This document shows, in pieces, positions 1 to 6,490 of a stretch of DNA of 31,776 bases. The notes below the pieces were generated by a model. It was given only the letters and a program-made list of their open reading frames with translations, ran no database searches and was not told the origin of the DNA. This DNA is from JACQCV01 sp964639675 (lineage in GTDB: Bacteria; Patescibacteriota; Minisyncoccia; Phycocordibacterales; UBA12445). A program made the translations under genes and the position numbers. The stretch spans positions 1 through 31,776 of the forward strand of contig CAZXEK010000033.1 of assembly GCA_964639675.1 (NCBI GenBank). The letters run 5' to 3'. How positions within the stretch are numbered: the stretch's first letter is position 1; each line of letters starts with the position of its first letter.

Positions 1-77
1 AAGATTTAACTTCTAATTTCATCTCCACATTCTATTCTAACCAGTAAAATAAGTAAAAAGAAACAGTTTGCCTGCGG

Positions 78-113
78 AGGCGCACCAGCCTCACTTCGTT
101 CGTCTGTGCGCCT
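78..113 (-). repeat. Palindrome at 3' end of tRNA-Arg(TCT)
   Basis: The 3' acceptor strand of the tRNA (104-113) is repeated in inverted orientation at 78-88 with one bulged base. The 15-nt loop (89-103) reads ACGAACGAAGTGAGG on the minus strand. The same 15-mer forms the loop of the hairpins after tRNA-Lys near 11386 and 11551, so this is a recurring element type. If folded in a precursor it would compete with the acceptor stem. It has no U-tract, so it is not an ordinary terminator. Confidence 0.75.
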
Positions 114-178
114 GGAGGGAATCGAACCCCCATCAATGCCTTAGAAGAGCACTGCTCTATCCATTGAGCTACAAGCGC
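107..178 (-). tRNA. tRNA-Arg (anticodon TCT)
   Basis: Read on the minus strand, all four arms form. The acceptor is GCGCTTG with CAGGCGC, the D-stem is GCTC/GAGC, and the anticodon arm is GTGCT-CTTCTAA-GGCAT. The T arm is GGGGG-TTCGATT-CCCTC and the discriminator is A. The anticodon TCT decodes AGA/AGG. CCA is not encoded. It lies just downstream of the pil operon on the same strand. Confidence 0.96.
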
Positions 179-201
179 GAAACTAAGTTAAAATATCAGA
201 T

Positions 202-534
202 TTAAAGCGCTGGGTCAACAAGTCTAGACTTACTACCTAGAACCTTATTAAACTCTAGCTCTCTCCCATGCCAATCAATTATAACTTTCTCCAGTTTAGA
301 CTTATCTAAAATCACTGAATCCTCTACCTTAATTTTCAGACCATCATTAATTTGAATGTGTCCTGCATAGAAAAAGTAGACATCCAAAACCAAAAGTAGG
401 AAACAGAAAGAAAGGAAGAACGTAGCTAGAATTTTCCAATCGCGGTACATATCGATACCGATACCCAGCCCTCGACTGTGTTGGACGTGGACGGCGAAAC
501 TATTTCTTAATTTTTGATAATAATCTTTTAACAT
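202..534 (-). CDS. Unknown single-pass membrane protein ending the pil operon
   Basis: A 110-residue protein not recognised as a named family. It starts at the ATG at 534 (MLKDYYQKL), which overlaps nothing essential and leaves about 10 nt after the pilO stop; a longer frame to 585 would overlap pilO. About 35 polar residues precede one strong transmembrane segment (LATFFLSFCFLLLVLDVYFF), followed by about 55 residues expected outside the membrane. It follows pilM, pilN and pilO in order, the place where PilP sits in other systems. There is no lipoprotein Cys and no visible PilP similarity, so a role in pilus alignment is inferred from position only. Confidence 0.72.
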   Translation of the reverse strand: MLKDYYQKLRNSFAVHVQHSRGLGIGIDMYRDWKILATFFLSFCFLLLVLDVYFFYAGHIQINDGLKIKVEDSVILDKSKLEKVIIDWHGRELEFNKVLGSKSRLVDPAL

Positions 535-544
535 ATCTGATTGC

Positions 545-1084
545 CTACTTATCAATATAACTAACGAGCTCAAGATCCACGTCACCGTACCAAGAACTTT
601 TCTCTTTTTCTAACTTGGCAAGAGTTACAGCATTGAATCTAAATTGGTAAGGAAGATTTTCTAGGACATTTAGAAAATGGGAAACCTCCGAGTAGTCACC
701 CTCGACTCTTAAATTAAGTTTTAAATAGCTAGGTTTATTGGCCTCCTTTTCTCTCACTATGTTTAACGAATTTAACTTAAACACCACGCCAGACCTAGAA
801 GCAACAGATTCTAACTCTGCTATAAAGTTGGCCACTGTTTCTTTAGTTATAAAATAGAGACTCAACTTATCTCTCGCCTCTCTGCTATCTTTAACCATTT
901 GGCCGACGACACCGGCTCTCTGCTTAGACTCCTTTAAAGAAACTATTTTAGACTCCAGCTCACTAATCTCTACTAATCGATTATTTCTAAAATCAAATAG
1001 TATAAAAAGTCCGATCAACATAAGAAAAATATCTAATAAAATAAGACTGACCAAATAACTGTCTGTTTTATTTCTTGTTCCCAT
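545..1084 (-). CDS. pilO: PilO-like type IV pilus inner-membrane alignment protein
   Basis: A 179-residue protein with a short cytoplasmic N-terminus, one transmembrane helix (about residues 11-30) and a coiled-coil stretch (about 35-75). A ferredoxin-like periplasmic domain follows, with the pattern LRVEGDYSEVSHFLNVLENLPY that typifies PilO. PilO pairs with PilN to link the cytoplasmic PilM ring to the outer parts of the pilus machine. It starts 3 nt after the pilN stop, so translation is probably coupled. The length is near the family norm of about 200 residues. The assignment rests on topology, the PilO-type motif and gene order. Confidence 0.85.
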   Translation of the reverse strand: MGTRNKTDSYLVSLILLDIFLMLIGLFILFDFRNNRLVEISELESKIVSLKESKQRAGVVGQMVKDSREARDKLSLYFITKETVANFIAELESVASRSGVVFKLNSLNIVREKEANKPSYLKLNLRVEGDYSEVSHFLNVLENLPYQFRFNAVTLAKLEKEKSSWYGDVDLELVSYIDK

Positions 1085-1087
1085 AAA

Positions 1088-1660
1088 TTATTCTTTAGAC
1101 ATCATCACTGTGATAAAAAAATTAATATTCTTGCTCTCTATTAGATTAGATATAGGTAGATCAACACTGGCAAATCTCTTATCAATACTTAACTCCTTAA
1201 CAAACCTCCCTAGACTGTCTCTATCAGAAGCTGTACCACCGAAAACCATTCTCTGGGCGACAGTCTTGGTCTGGCCTTTTTTCAAAGAAACTTTGTCATA
1301 AACAAAAGATGTTAAGCGTAGTTTCTGCAACTTACCCTTATCAACAATAGAGGAAAAAATTACAGACAGATCCTGGCCCAAAATCTTTTTATAGTTGCTA
1401 CTGAGAATATTTAACCTGCTATTTATATCTTTTATCACCCCAAGGTCGGCCGAGATACCTTCCGTACTGTTCTTTTTAGAAAACAACTCGAGCTCCCTTT
1501 CCAGACTCATAATTTCATAATTTGATGTGATGTAAGCAACGACCAAGGGAACTACGGCGATAACTATTAAGATAGCCAAAAGGGATAGCGAGACCACAGT
1601 AAGTCTCTTATAATACTCCCTCCGAATCAGACGTTTTTCCGCTAATGGAAGTAGATTCAT
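1088..1660 (-). CDS. pilN: PilN-like type IV pilus assembly protein
   Basis: A 190-residue protein that begins MNLLPLAEKRLIRREY. This is the conserved cytoplasmic NLLP motif by which PilN binds a groove in PilM. A transmembrane helix (about residues 21-45) is followed by a coiled coil and a small periplasmic domain. It lies 4 nt downstream of pilM and 3 nt upstream of pilO, all on one strand. The N-terminal motif and position make this a firm call. Confidence 0.88.
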   Translation of the reverse strand: MNLLPLAEKRLIRREYYKRLTVVSLSLLAILIVIAVVPLVVAYITSNYEIMSLERELELFSKKNSTEGISADLGVIKDINSRLNILSSNYKKILGQDLSVIFSSIVDKGKLQKLRLTSFVYDKVSLKKGQTKTVAQRMVFGGTASDRDSLGRFVKELSIDKRFASVDLPISNLIESKNINFFITVMMSKE

Positions 1661-1664
1661 GTGA

Positions 1665-2723
1665 CTATCTTAAACTACTTAAGGCTAAACCTATGGCCGT
1701 AACATATTCCATAGAATCTTTCTGAGTAATTGGTGGAACATATTGATCAAAATTAAAAATATTTACCCAGGGATTAGCCGAGACCACCTTCAAACCTAAG
1801 GCGCCAGAAAGATAGCTGGTCAAGCCTGGTATAACAGCCTGGCTACCACAAACAACTATTTTATTTATATCATCAATCCCCTCAGCTATTAGAAACTCCT
1901 TCCTGTGTTCGGACCAATATTTACAGTGCTTACTTATTTCATCTCTTATGCTTCCGATCATGGGCAGAAGACAGCCGAAGACATCCTGATTATCAGAAGA
2001 GTTAATCAACCCCTTTTCATTCTTAGCCTTAAGAGCATCCTCCTCCGAGAGAGCACAAGTTTCCCCCAATCTTTTCAGCAAGAAATCTCCACCGAGCTTA
2101 AAGGTGTAACTGAACCAAACTGCCCCCCTTGCCACAATCGACAAGACAGTATTAATTCGTCCAATATTTACGATCATAAGAACATCCTTACTCCCCCTTG
2201 GTACAGCTGCCCTTAATATAGCCTCGGCCTCTATCATCAAAGATGTCGGCATAAGATTGGCTTGTTTAAAAATTGAAAGATATCTATTAACGATTTTTTT
2301 CGGTAAAACACCGATATTAACATCTATGTAGCCGTTTAATCTTGGATCTGTCTTTAGAATCTGATAGTCAAACTCAACCTCTCTCGCAGAATAAGGAATA
2401 TAGCTATCAATCTGAAGCTCGATAGCATCTCTCACCTCTTCTGGTTTTATAAATGGCAACCTAATTCTAACAAAATATGACTCTTCCTCTGAGATAGAGA
2501 CATTAACCATCTCGAAGCCGAAGTTTTTTTGTATAGAAGATAGCGTCCCAGTGAGGTCCCCAGAAAATGGTCTCACTCCGAACTTACCGACTGACAATGA
2601 ATCGCCGTCTCTCTGCAACTCCACAAACTTAACCGATCCATCAGAAACATCAAAACCAACTGCTGGAAATTGTAGATAGTCCGGTATTGGAAAAAACTTT
2701 AAGAAGGAGTCTCTTTTAATCAT
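1665..2723 (-). CDS. pilM: PilM, actin-like type IV pilus ATPase-fold protein
   Basis: A 352-residue cytoplasmic protein of the FtsA/PilM actin-like fold. The first phosphate loop is visible as VGFDVSDGSVKFVEL. The family signature YIPYSAREVEFDY lies near residue 100, and the C-terminal nucleotide-site strand IVVCGSQAVIPGL is clear. PilM recruits PilN at the membrane in type IV pilus machines. I chose the ATG at 2723 (MIKRDSFLKFF). A TATAAT at 2731-2736 ends 7 nt before it, which predicts a leaderless transcript. It heads the operon pilM-pilN-pilO-orf; PilB is encoded separately at 21321. Confidence 0.92.
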   Translation of the reverse strand: MIKRDSFLKFFPIPDYLQFPAVGFDVSDGSVKFVELQRDGDSLSVGKFGVRPFSGDLTGTLSSIQKNFGFEMVNVSISEEESYFVRIRLPFIKPEEVRDAIELQIDSYIPYSAREVEFDYQILKTDPRLNGYIDVNIGVLPKKIVNRYLSIFKQANLMPTSLMIEAEAILRAAVPRGSKDVLMIVNIGRINTVLSIVARGAVWFSYTFKLGGDFLLKRLGETCALSEEDALKAKNEKGLINSSDNQDVFGCLLPMIGSIRDEISKHCKYWSEHRKEFLIAEGIDDINKIVVCGSQAVIPGLTSYLSGALGLKVVSANPWVNIFNFDQYVPPITQKDSMEYVTAIGLALSSLR

Positions 2724-2730
2724 CACAATA

Positions 2731-2736
2731 ATTATA
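2731..2736 (-). promoter_or_regulatory. -10 element of pilM
   Basis: A perfect TATAAT on the minus strand leaves 7 nt to the pilM ATG, so the expected start of transcription falls at the start codon. No good -35 hexamer was seen. Confidence 0.55.
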
Positions 2737-2750
2737 CTATACAAAACTTA

Positions 2751-3128
2751 CTACTGCCTATCTATATAACTCTTCAAGATAAGCGCCGCCGCAGAAGCGT
2801 CTATCTTCTGCCCTCTACCCTGTAGCCTCTCCGCCTCAGCAGTTGTCATAAATTCATCTTCAAATTGAACAGCTAAGCCTGTCGCTATCTCCAGTTCATT
2901 CTTAAACTCTTCAATCCTCGTCATTATTTCGTTCGGTTGCATCTTGTAATCAAGTGACCGGCCTAAAATGACTTTCCCCACCCTTTCCTTAGCACAGACC
3001 TTCGAAACATTAGTCAAAAGTAATTTATCATTTTTCACAATAGAATACGGATAAGCAAAACGACCCGATTCGTCAGATAAAGCCACCCCCACTCTTTTAG
3101 CCCCATAATCAATACCCATTAATCTCAT
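2751..3128 (-). CDS. ruvX: RuvX/YqgF family RNase H-fold nuclease
   Basis: A 125-residue protein of the YqgF family (Holliday junction resolvase-like, also linked to 16S rRNA 5' processing). It has the usual length. The first catalytic strand reads MGIDYGAKRVGVALSD with the conserved Asp. The second acidic motif is FEDEFMTT, where most members have DER-T, and the last helix DASAAALILKSYID carries the final Asp. An extended -10 (TGCTAAGAT) sits 6 nt before the ATG. It is transcribed away from hicB and lies just upstream of pilM, but pilM has its own -10. Confidence 0.93.
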   Translation of the reverse strand: MRLMGIDYGAKRVGVALSDESGRFAYPYSIVKNDKLLLTNVSKVCAKERVGKVILGRSLDYKMQPNEIMTRIEEFKNELEIATGLAVQFEDEFMTTAEAERLQGRGQKIDASAAALILKSYIDRQ

Positions 3129-3134
3129 ATCAAA

Positions 3135-3143
3135 ATCTTAGCA
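3135..3143 (-). promoter_or_regulatory. Extended -10 of ruvX
   Basis: TGCTAAGAT on the minus strand is followed by 6 nt and then the ruvX ATG, predicting a leaderless transcript. The same spacing recurs at hicB. Confidence 0.5.
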
Positions 3144-3171
3144 CAAAAAACTAGAAAAAAGCTCGTAACTA

Positions 3172-3180
3172 TGCTAAAGT
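3172..3180 (+). promoter_or_regulatory. Extended -10 of hicB
   Basis: TGCTAAAGT is followed by 6 nt and then the ATG at 3187. This is the same architecture as the divergent ruvX promoter 30 bp away. Confidence 0.5.
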
Positions 3181-3186
3181 TTGAAT

Positions 3187-3429
3187 ATGAAAAAAGGTAG
3201 TTACAAGGTAATTATAGAGCAGGATGAAGACGGTTATTTTGTAGCCTCTGTCCCCACACTTCCCGGTTGTTATACTCAAGCAAAAACAATGCCCGAGCTT
3301 CAGCAGAGAATTAAAGAGGTTATAGGGCTTTGCTTAGAAGAAGCTTCAGAAAACCCAAAATACCGTGCGCAAATTCGCGACTTTGGCTATAACCCACTGT
3401 TTGTTGGTCTCGAAACAGTAACCATATAG
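3187..3429 (+). CDS. hicB: HicB-family antitoxin
   Basis: An 80-residue protein with the HicB partial RNase H fold: YKVIIEQDEDGYFVASVPTL then PGCYTQAKT and a helix ending in LCLEEA. It lacks a C-terminal DNA-binding domain, so any autoregulation would need another contact. The ATG at 3187 is preferred over a TTG at 3181 because of the -10 spacing. It precedes hicA by 6 nt. In classical hicAB loci the toxin comes first; here the antitoxin comes first. It should neutralise the HicA RNase. Confidence 0.93.
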   Translation: MKKGSYKVIIEQDEDGYFVASVPTLPGCYTQAKTMPELQQRIKEVIGLCLEEASENPKYRAQIRDFGYNPLFVGLETVTI

Positions 3430-3435
3430 AGATAG

Positions 3436-3663
3436 ATGCCCGGCCAAATACCAATGCTAAAGGCAAGAGACCTTGTACGCATACTTAAATCGCAGGGTTT
3501 CTACCAAACTAGACAACGAGGTTCACATGCTATATTCTCTCATAAAGATGGGAGGGTAACTTCAATTCCCATGCATGGAGGGGAAGACATCGGCAGGGGT
3601 CTTCTCTCAGAAATTCTCGATCAAGTAAAAATATCCAGAGAGAATTTCAGAAGATTGTTATAA
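3436..3663 (+). CDS. hicA: HicA-family mRNA interferase toxin
   Basis: A 75-residue protein with the double-stranded RNA-binding-like fold of HicA. LVRILKSQGFYQTRQRGSH carries the conserved Gly-Ser-His with the catalytic His. It is followed by SIPMHGGEDIGRGLLSEIL, the second family block. HicA cleaves mRNA when free of HicB. The start may be the ATG at 3436 or the one at 3454 (MLKARD). The gene is intact and ends 24 nt before tRNA-Ser, a common landing place for mobile modules. Confidence 0.93.
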   Translation: MPGQIPMLKARDLVRILKSQGFYQTRQRGSHAIFSHKDGRVTSIPMHGGEDIGRGLLSEILDQVKISRENFRRLL

Positions 3664-3687
3664 TAACCAGGAAATCCGCCCTAGTGT

Positions 3688-3773
3688 GGAGGAGTCGCAT
3701 AGTTGGTCTAGTGCGCCTGTCTTGAAAACAGGTAAGCCGCAAGGCTTCGCGAGTTCGAATCTCGCCTCCTCCG
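3688..3773 (+). tRNA. tRNA-Ser (anticodon TGA)
   Basis: An 86-nt class II tRNA. The acceptor is GGAGGAG with CTCCTCC and the anticodon arm is CCTGT-CTTGAAA-ACAGG. The long variable arm has a GCC-GCAA-GGC hairpin, the T arm is GCGAG-TTCGAAT-CTCGC, and the discriminator is G. CCA is not encoded. Unlike the other three tRNAs here it has no inverted copy of its 3' end downstream. Confidence 0.96.
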
Positions 3774-3855
3774 TAGTGCAATGACAAGGATTACAAACTC
3801 TTTATGCCCAACCACTGGCGAGGGACGGAGAGACCTAAGGGGAACAGAAACAAGA

Positions 3856-3900
3856 AATATAGTGGCTGACCCTATATTCCTCGTCTGCTAAGACAGACGA
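3856..3900 (+). other. Two adjacent hairpins downstream of tRNA-Ser
   Basis: AATATAG (3856-3862) pairs with CTATATT (3872-3878), and TCGTCTG (3881-3887) pairs with CAGACGA (3894-3900). No T-run follows, so I do not call a terminator. The rest of 3774-3919 shows nothing I can name. Confidence 0.4.
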
Positions 3901-3919
3901 AATGGGGAAAGCCCGATAT

Positions 3920-4093
3920 TTAACGTTTTAACCACCCGGCTGCCAAAAGAAAAACGGCAACAATATTAAGAATAGCGTGAGCAGTCATTTGTTCTGAAGG
4001 AAGTCCGACTGTAAGCATATAAATATGAGTTCCTAAAACAACAAACAGTCCGACTCCGTAAAGCCACCAGCTCAATTTATTATTTGAGTACAT
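3920..4093 (-). CDS. Small two-helix membrane protein (57 aa)
   Basis: A short frame beginning MYSNNKLSWWLYGVGLF. It has two hydrophobic helices (about residues 9-28 and 38-54) joined by a short polar loop, and it ends GWLKR. I do not recognise a family. It is supported by a good extended -10 (TGTTATAAT at 4120-4128) and by the clean transmembrane pattern. It is transcribed away from the secreted protein gene at 4246. Confidence 0.65.
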   Translation of the reverse strand: MYSNNKLSWWLYGVGLFVVLGTHIYMLTVGLPSEQMTAHAILNIVAVFLLAAGWLKR

Positions 4094-4119
4094 ATAATTT
4101 GATTAATTAATATTGTTAA

Positions 4120-4128
4120 ATTATAACA
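4120..4128 (-). promoter_or_regulatory. Extended -10 of the 57-aa membrane protein gene
   Basis: TGTTATAAT on the minus strand, a full TATAAT with an upstream TG, 26 nt before the ATG at 4093. Confidence 0.5.
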
Positions 4129-4229
4129 TGATCGACTGATCAAGGACAATAAGCCTGCTTGTTTTAGGGCATATTTGAATGATTCATGCCAGGTGCATCT
4201 GGGCTTTCAATACACACCGCCAGAAAATA

Positions 4230-4238
4230 TGCTAAGGT
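4230..4238 (+). promoter_or_regulatory. Extended -10 of the secreted protein gene
   Basis: TGCTAAGGT followed by 7 nt and the ATG at 4246, the leaderless layout also seen at ruvX and hicB. Confidence 0.4.
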
Positions 4239-4245
4239 TAATATT

Positions 4246-5253
4246 ATGCAATATTTTTCAATCATAATTCTAGCTTTATTATTTATGCCCAGCAACCTGA
4301 TTCGTGCTGTTACACATTGCCCTCCGGGGACATCCTGGGATAGAGGAGCCATCGGCTGTAGACAAACAACGTGTCCAGCACCTTCTGGTCGCAACTATGG
4401 TGGTACCTGCCAATGCTATGACAGCCAGTGGGGAACGCCGAAGCCAGCAAATCCGATTGACTGCCTAGATAGTACGGGACTACTTATCAAATGTGTAGCA
4501 GAAGGCCAAACTTGCTCAGGAGATGACCCGAAACCGAAGCCATCAACTGTTGAGACCTGTACGAAAAATCCTAAGCTTTTTAAGGGGTCAGGCGACGAAT
4601 GTAAATTTATAGGCGGGGCGGGTGCTGGACTCTCTATTGAAGCACAAGAAGAGCTTGCAAATGCCGTAAAGCCGGTGAACCGCCAACGTCAAGGTGAACA
4701 TCGAATTATAGAGTCGACCCTGGGTGATAAAACAGTGAAGCTTGGGATTCTGTATCAGTTAGGTAATGGCGGCATTCTTTTCACAGGTGACGGGATCCAT
4801 TATTCTACAACCCCCGCCGGAGCATTACGGCCAGGATTCTTTTCTCGCGCGGGTAATGCCTTCACGGATGTAATCTCTAGTCCCCTGAATTGGTTTAGGG
4901 GTTTAGGATTCACTCCTTCAGATCAAGTGATAGGTTCTGCCGCTCGCCAATCATTTAATGAACTAGCTCTAATAGACTCCCAATATCATGCTGTGCGTAG
5001 GAGAGACCACCAGAGCGTGGCCGACCAGATCAATTCTATTAATTTTTCCGCAGCTGCGCGAAGATACGTCAAGGATCGACAACGTGGAGAAACTCGAGAA
5101 AATATAGAAAGAAGTTTTTTGGAAGGCAGTTTCCCAGAGATTACTCGTAACTTTCGCGGTGAGTCAGAGACAGTAGATTACGTCAGACTTTTTGAAGCAC
5201 TTGAACAGACCTACGGGCGAGTCAACCTTAGGAATACACTGCGGGGTAAATAA
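4246..5253 (+). CDS. Cys-rich secreted protein of unknown function
   Basis: A 335-residue protein not recognised as a known family. The ATG at 4246 gives a classical signal peptide (MQYFSIIILALLFMPSNLI, cleavage probably after the Ala near residue 22). An earlier in-frame ATG at 4186 would bury it. Residues about 25-135 hold at least ten Cys with Gly and Pro (HCPPGTSW, TCPAPSGRNYGGTCQCY, CVAEGQTC), suggesting a disulfide-bonded extracellular domain. The rest is Cys-free, Arg-rich and mixed helical. There is no anchor or LPXTG, so it may be released or pilus-associated. It ends 9 nt from the convergent ackA stop. Confidence 0.8.
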   Translation: MQYFSIIILALLFMPSNLIRAVTHCPPGTSWDRGAIGCRQTTCPAPSGRNYGGTCQCYDSQWGTPKPANPIDCLDSTGLLIKCVAEGQTCSGDDPKPKPSTVETCTKNPKLFKGSGDECKFIGGAGAGLSIEAQEELANAVKPVNRQRQGEHRIIESTLGDKTVKLGILYQLGNGGILFTGDGIHYSTTPAGALRPGFFSRAGNAFTDVISSPLNWFRGLGFTPSDQVIGSAARQSFNELALIDSQYHAVRRRDHQSVADQINSINFSAAARRYVKDRQRGETRENIERSFLEGSFPEITRNFRGESETVDYVRLFEALEQTYGRVNLRNTLRGK

Positions 5254-5262
5254 GAAGCTATT

Positions 5263-6474
5263 CTATGCTAAGCGGACCATCTCTCGAACCATCTCTCCCA
5301 TCTCATCTGTGGTAATAACCGCTATTGGAACAGACTGTTTGTCGGCGTGGATAAAACCATCTATGCTTACAGTTCTACCATTCTTCTCTTGATCCAAGAT
5401 GAGACCGAGTCTCTGCAAGCCAGAACAAACTCGATCACGAATTACGAAAGACCTCTCCCCAATTGTCGCCGTAAAAACAAGTAGATCTAGACCGCCAAGC
5501 GCTGCCATATAGGAACCAATATATTTTTTTATATTATACACGAAAGAATCTAAGGCCAACTTCGCCCCCTTGTCTCCACGAGTCTCTAGTTCAAGAAGCT
5601 CTCTGACGTCTTTGGTTTTTCCAGAAAGTCCCAACAGGCCGCACTCCGTATTAAAATATTTTTCTAACTCAGAAAAGCTCAACCCTTTTTTCTGCCCTAA
5701 GGCAATAACTGCCCCGGGGTCAATATTGCCAACACGACTACCCATCGGCAACCCCTCAAGCGGGGTGAAACCCATAGAAGTATCAAAGCTCTGACCATTT
5801 TTTAAGGCTGTCAAACTTGAACCACTTCCCAGATGACACACGATCACCCTCTCTGGCACCACTCCAAGCCACTTCTCTATTTTGTAAGCAATCGAGGCAA
5901 CCGATATCCCATGGTAACCACACCTATATATACCGAGACTGGTACTATCGGCTTCCGGAATGGCATAACGCCTCATAACCTCTGGTAGAGTTTTATGGAA
6001 ACCTGAATCAGATATTCCGACAATTTTAACTCCTGGTAAAATCTTTCTTATCTCTTCGATTTCTAAGATGATGGCCCCTACATGAAGCGGCGCCTCTGCC
6101 TTAACCTCTACAATTCTTGCAAAATATTTATCATCAACAATATTGTGAGACAAAAAGTACTCCCCCGGTGCCACTATTCTAATCCCGACTGAAGAGATCT
6201 CAGATTTATCTGAAATAATTTCCCAATCAATCAAAATTTTTAACAAGAAATCAACCGGTGCCTGATAATCTGAGTCCGAAATTGGACGTTTTTCCCTCCT
6301 TAAAGCGAAGACCAGATTGGCGACAAAACCACTACCCTCTTTTTCTAAGTGCAGTCTAAAAACCTCTCGATCAAATTCATATAGAGCATATTTATGCGAG
6401 TCGCTACCGGTATTTACAACTAACATAAGAGACCGGGCCAATACTGAAGTAATACTGTCTTTATCTTGCTTCAT
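5263..6474 (-). CDS. ackA: Acetate kinase
   Basis: A member of the ASKHA acetate kinase family, about 403 residues from the ATG at 6474; a GTG at 6510 inside the xfp end is another possible start. It converts acetyl phosphate and ADP to acetate and ATP. Visible motifs are LVVNTGSDSHKYALY (phosphate 1), ISDSGFHKTLPE, YRCGYHGIS, HLGSGSSLTAL, DTSMGFTPLEGLPMGSR and FTATIGERS. Odd point: the usual H-R-V-V-H-G-G strand reads IRIVAPG, so the Arg stays but both His are lost. It follows xfp at 17 nt, which supplies its substrate, so the pair forms a fermentation module. Confidence 0.93.
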   Translation of the reverse strand: MKQDKDSITSVLARSLMLVVNTGSDSHKYALYEFDREVFRLHLEKEGSGFVANLVFALRREKRPISDSDYQAPVDFLLKILIDWEIISDKSEISSVGIRIVAPGEYFLSHNIVDDKYFARIVEVKAEAPLHVGAIILEIEEIRKILPGVKIVGISDSGFHKTLPEVMRRYAIPEADSTSLGIYRCGYHGISVASIAYKIEKWLGVVPERVIVCHLGSGSSLTALKNGQSFDTSMGFTPLEGLPMGSRVGNIDPGAVIALGQKKGLSFSELEKYFNTECGLLGLSGKTKDVRELLELETRGDKGAKLALDSFVYNIKKYIGSYMAALGGLDLLVFTATIGERSFVIRDRVCSGLQRLGLILDQEKNGRTVSIDGFIHADKQSVPIAVITTDEMGEMVREMVRLA

Positions 6475-6490
6475 AAAATATTTTTTGCAA

